In this document: positions 4,617-7,020 of the stretch, in pieces
Position numbering within the stretch: position 1 is the stretch's first letter
How the letters are laid out: each line of letters opens with the position of its first letter
From: an uncultured Pseudomonadota bacterium
GTDB taxonomy: Bacteria > Myxococcota > UBA796
NCBI GenBank assembly: GCA_913040875.1
Contig: CAJWHX010000178.1
Coordinates: 1 to 7,020, forward strand
Direction: 5' to 3'
DNA length: 7,020 nt
The notes under the pieces: model-generated
Database searches by the model: none
What the model saw: only the letters and a program-made list of their open reading frames with translations
What the model was told of the DNA's origin: nothing
Translations under genes and position numbers: made by a program

Positions 4617-5519
4617 ATGGACCAGATCATGATTTACATCGTAAAATACATGTATGTATACGACGACTATAAAGATGCAGGGGCATCTTCGAGTATTTTG
4701 GGTATCTTCTCGGATGAGGCGGCTGCTCACAAATGTGCTGTACAAAAGTATTCTGAAGAGATCGTTGCACAATTGAGCAACCTGACATCTTCTGGCGTTC
4801 CGGACTATACCAAACTGACAGAATTACTGGTGGGTACTCCCCAAGAGATGTTTACTGCACTCGACACGTACAGAGATACATTGTTTGTTCCAGAGTTTAC
4901 CCGCAGTCGCATTGGTCCAATGATTTCGATTCAGAGTCAAGAGACATTCGACAGTTGGGACCTACAATCCTATTTGGCAACAGCCCCATTTGCTGAGGCA
5001 ACGGAGGTTGAAGTGGACGCAATTGAAGATGCTCCGATACAGTTTCAAGTTCAGTTTGAGGGCCGGGTGATTCGTCCATGCGACGAGGCAATCACAAATT
5101 GGCTGACGACGAACAACAAAGATCGTTTGAAGACAGATTTGCCAAGGGATCTATTCATTCCTGGATTCCAAATCGATGAAACCTTTTATCCACTTCCGAG
5201 TGAAATGGTGGACTATGCTCTTCGCAGCTGTAAAGTGGGTGTGGGGGCAAAACGTTTTGGATGTTCATGGATACTGGGTGAATATTTAGATGACTACGCA
5301 TCATCGGAGTATGCTCCTTACGAGGCAGATTCGGATGCCTATTATGCCTTGCCTGAAGCTGTTCAAGAGGCTCATCTCTGGTGGACCAGTTTTGAAGATC
5401 AAGGGGCCGTTTTGGACGAAGTGTTGTGGAATGTCACGGATGTGAATGGCTTACCAGAACCTTCTTCCGACTGCATTGACTTGGGTAAACAGATGGTTGC
5501 CAACGCCTGTGATTGCTAG
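4617..5519 (+). CDS. Unrecognised 300-residue acidic protein
   Basis: I do not recognise the family with confidence. The start (residues 6-45) has a Tyr-rich beta-strand (IYIVKYMYVY), then ILGIFSDEAAAHKCAVQKY, i.e. strand-'GIFS'-helix. This resembles the small DUF7336-type domain found alone or at the ends of many bacterial proteins; that is a weak, by-eye match. The middle (50-140) is mainly helical and acidic. The C-terminal half is rich in Tyr, Trp and acidic residues (DDYASSEYAPYEADSDAYY at 225-243, LWW at 254-256). Seven Cys are present (40, 155, 205, 216, 286, 298, 300), the last two as a C-terminal CDC. No signal peptide or membrane segment is seen, so it is probably cytoplasmic. The start is uncertain: ATG 4617 and ATG 4629 (Met5) are both possible and neither has a good ribosome site; Met5 gives the more natural domain start. 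The gene lies 14 bp before the C26-family hydrolase, suggesting co-transcription. Confidence 0.7.
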   Translation: MDQIMIYIVKYMYVYDDYKDAGASSSILGIFSDEAAAHKCAVQKYSEEIVAQLSNLTSSGVPDYTKLTELLVGTPQEMFTALDTYRDTLFVPEFTRSRIGPMISIQSQETFDSWDLQSYLATAPFAEATEVEVDAIEDAPIQFQVQFEGRVIRPCDEAITNWLTTNNKDRLKTDLPRDLFIPGFQIDETFYPLPSEMVDYALRSCKVGVGAKRFGCSWILGEYLDDYASSEYAPYEADSDAYYALPEAVQEAHLWWTSFEDQGAVLDEVLWNVTDVNGLPEPSSDCIDLGKQMVANACDC

Positions 5520-5533
5520 GGGAGTAAGCCACC

Positions 5534-6295
5534 ATGATTAAAATGGCAGTCAGTTCTTGTTTGATGCATCCAGATATTACGCGAACAACCTTTGGTCCCA
5601 AACAACTCGATTATGTAGAAAACGATATGGCGCGTTATCTGGCGTCAGTGGATGTCATGCCGGTATTGATGCCCGATTTGGATGGCGACATCTTGGCTCG
5701 TTACATGGATGAGATGGACGGACTGGTTCTTCAGGGCGGGGCTGATTTGGCACCGGAAACGTATGGAGAAGAGCCGATTGGTCGATGGTTGGGAGATCGC
5801 AAACGGGACCTGTATGAGATTCGTTTGATTGAACTGGCGCTTGAGCGAAACCTTCCGATTTTAGGTATTTGTCGCGGGATGCAACTGTTGAATGCCTTCT
5901 ATGGCGGCACGCTCTATCAAGACCTCGAGACGCAGCTGAAACCATCCATCGTGCATCGCGATGCCATTCGGTATGATTCTGTACATCATTTCGTTCAGCA
6001 TAGAGAAGACTCTTTATTAAGAGAGATCTATCGAAAGGAGCATATGCTCGTAAACAGTGTCCATCATCAGGGCGTGAAGGAGCTGGGTACAGATTTGGTT
6101 GTTGAGTCTATTTGTCTGGACAAAGACTTGATTGAGGCTTTTCGATACCGAGACTTAAGCGAGCAGTTTGTGTGGGCAGTGCAGTGGCACCCAGAGTTCA
6201 ACCATACTCTCAATGGTACAATTCCTTCTGGTGATCCGATTATTGAACGGTTTGTTGCAGAGGTACAGCGTCGTAAAGCCAGCCAATCGGGTTAA
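5534..6295 (+). CDS. Gamma-glutamyl-gamma-aminobutyrate hydrolase family protein (peptidase C26)
   Basis: This is a class I glutamine-amidotransferase-fold hydrolase of 253 residues, the usual length for the PuuD-like family, which cleaves gamma-glutamyl amide bonds such as that of gamma-Glu-GABA in putrescine breakdown. Visible motifs are LQGGADLAPETYGE (66-79, the family's 'GG.D..P..Y'), RDLYEIRLIELAL (91-103), the nucleophile elbow GICRGMQ (111-117, Cys113), VNSVHHQGVKELG (173-185) and QWHPE (217-221), giving a full Cys113-His219-Glu221 triad. It should be active. The substrate is uncertain: no other putrescine-utilisation gene is in the window, so puuD is not assigned. GGAG at 5521-5524 lies 9 nt before the ATG. 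The stop codon interlocks with that of the convergent HAD gene, and there is no room for a terminator between them. Confidence 0.92.
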   Translation: MIKMAVSSCLMHPDITRTTFGPKQLDYVENDMARYLASVDVMPVLMPDLDGDILARYMDEMDGLVLQGGADLAPETYGEEPIGRWLGDRKRDLYEIRLIELALERNLPILGICRGMQLLNAFYGGTLYQDLETQLKPSIVHRDAIRYDSVHHFVQHREDSLLREIYRKEHMLVNSVHHQGVKELGTDLVVESICLDKDLIEAFRYRDLSEQFVWAVQWHPEFNHTLNGTIPSGDPIIERFVAEVQRRKASQSG

Positions 6296-7020
6296 TCTGG
6301 GCAGCCCAAATCCGTTGCGGTCACTTCCAACCATCCGAGTGCAGGGTTCCCATTGGCGGTACCGGACTGGCGACGGGAGATTTCTCGCTCCAGCAGTTCT
6401 TTGTGCGTATCTTTTCGATGAACGCGCAGTCGGATTCCGTTTGATTCAATATCGCAGTAGAATTGCATGTAGAAATCGTTGGGCGAATCTCCGGCAACCA
6501 ATATGGGACGCTGCGTTGGATTTATCCATTCTTGGATACCCGCGACCTTGCCAGCATACCAAGTGAGTGGTGCAAATGGGAACGAGCGCATTGTCCATTC
6601 CATACGGGCATCATCAAAATAATAGTTCAGACCTTTTTTTCCGTTTCTTCGTTCAATTGCGCCAACCGTGACGGTGCCGTCGGGGCTTTCCAGCATCAGG
6701 TTGACTCCGGTCACTTGTTCGGGTGGAAGATCAATCCCAAACATGGGATCCGATGCAACCATTCGTACCACCTCTTCTAACGAGGCGGACACGATCCAGA
6801 CATCGACGCCATGCTTTTGAAGTGTGTGGATGAGTTCGACCTGTGCAGGAAAAATCTTTGGAATGGGAACCGTTCGATGTTCCCCATTTCGTATTGGTAC
6901 ACTCAACTCCACCGGTTGACTCATCATGAGATGTGTGGCATCCCGGAGCTCAGCAAGTGTGAAACCAGTAAAGACCTGTGAAGCAAAGAGGTACGACAGA
7001 CTCAGGTCAATGCCGTGTAA
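6292..7020 (-). CDS. HAD-superfamily hydrolase, phosphoserine-phosphatase-like (5' end off window)
   Basis: At least 242 C-terminal residues of a haloacid-dehalogenase-fold phosphatase are present. The frame stays open from 6927 to the window edge (reading LHGIDLSLSYLFASQVFTGF and on), and this upstream stretch contains FTGFTLAELRDA, a typical HAD cap-region motif. The ATG at 6927 is therefore internal and the true start lies beyond 7020. Numbered from that internal Met, motif II is VWIVSAS (43-49, Ser47), motif III is Lys127 in WYAGKVAGI, and motif IV is VAGDSPND (144-151, Asp147 and Asp151). Motif I (DxD with the nucleophilic Asp) must lie off-window. The HAD-IB style, with SAS and GDSPND, suggests a small phosphorylated metabolite as substrate; which one cannot be said. 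The gene is convergent with the C26-family gene, with stops sharing TTAA at 6292-6295. Confidence 0.85.
   Translation of the reverse strand, partial: LHGIDLSLSYLFASQVFTGFTLAELRDATHLMMSQPVELSVPIRNGEHRTVPIPKIFPAQVELIHTLQKHGVDVWIVSASLEEVVRMVASDPMFGIDLPPEQVTGVNLMLESPDGTVTVGAIERRNGKKGLNYYFDDARMEWTMRSFPFAPLTWYAGKVAGIQEWINPTQRPILVAGDSPNDFYMQFYCDIESNGIRLRVHRKDTHKELLEREISRRQSGTANGNPALGWLEVTATDLGCPD

Noticed and set aside
6168..6780. Two overlapping plus-strand open frames (6168-6566 and 6463-6780)
   Set aside because: Both are shadows of the C26-family and HAD genes, with no motif and no plausible ribosome site.
6925..6927. ATG at 6927 as the start of the HAD-family gene
   Set aside because: The frame remains open from there to the window edge and the upstream residues (FTGFTLAELRDA) fit the HAD cap region, so this Met is internal and the gene is partial.

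Overview
The window looks like bacterial chromosome from a delta-proteobacterial or Myxococcota-like organism of moderate GC. This rests on three things: a tiny lipoprotein with regularly spaced Asp-Cys pairs, a kinase-derived protein fused to kinesin-light-chain-type TPRs (kinase-TPR fusions are common in myxobacteria), and many single-domain orphan genes. The assignment is an inference; there is no rRNA or other phylogenetic marker. I see no tRNA, rRNA, IS element, CRISPR array, integrase or phage gene.

Layout. On the minus strand at the left are a small Cys/His-rich lipoprotein (72-257) and, upstream of it, the tRNA adenosine deaminase gene tadA (356-859). A 69-bp divergent spacer (860-928) separates tadA from a plus-strand series: a DUF1858-like CxxC protein (929-1195), an exported alpha/beta-hydrolase-fold protein overlapping it by ATGA (1192-1908), a short-chain dehydrogenase/reductase-fold protein (1953-2738), and a 598-residue TPR protein only 10 bp further on (2749-4545). 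After a 71-bp gap with a small hairpin come an unrecognised 300-residue acidic protein (4617-5519) and, 14 bp later, a class I amidotransferase-like hydrolase of the gamma-glutamyl-GABA hydrolase (peptidase C26) family (5534-6295). The last gene, a HAD-superfamily hydrolase on the minus strand, converges on it with interlocked stop codons (shared TTAA) and runs off the right edge without a visible start.

How the genes fit together. No single pathway is evident. tadA is housekeeping. The recurring theme is enzyme folds whose catalytic residues are altered: the alpha/beta hydrolase has Gly at the nucleophile position, the SDR has Ser and Arg where Tyr and Lys normally sit, and the TPR protein begins with what reads as a truncated, inactivated Ser/Thr kinase domain (hinge, catalytic loop and DFG but no ATP-binding N-lobe). 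These three are adjacent and on the same strand, possibly co-transcribed, and are the part most worth a second look. The TPR gene is also clearly AT-richer than its neighbours, which hints at a separate origin. The remaining genes look ordinary, apart from the 300-residue orphan.
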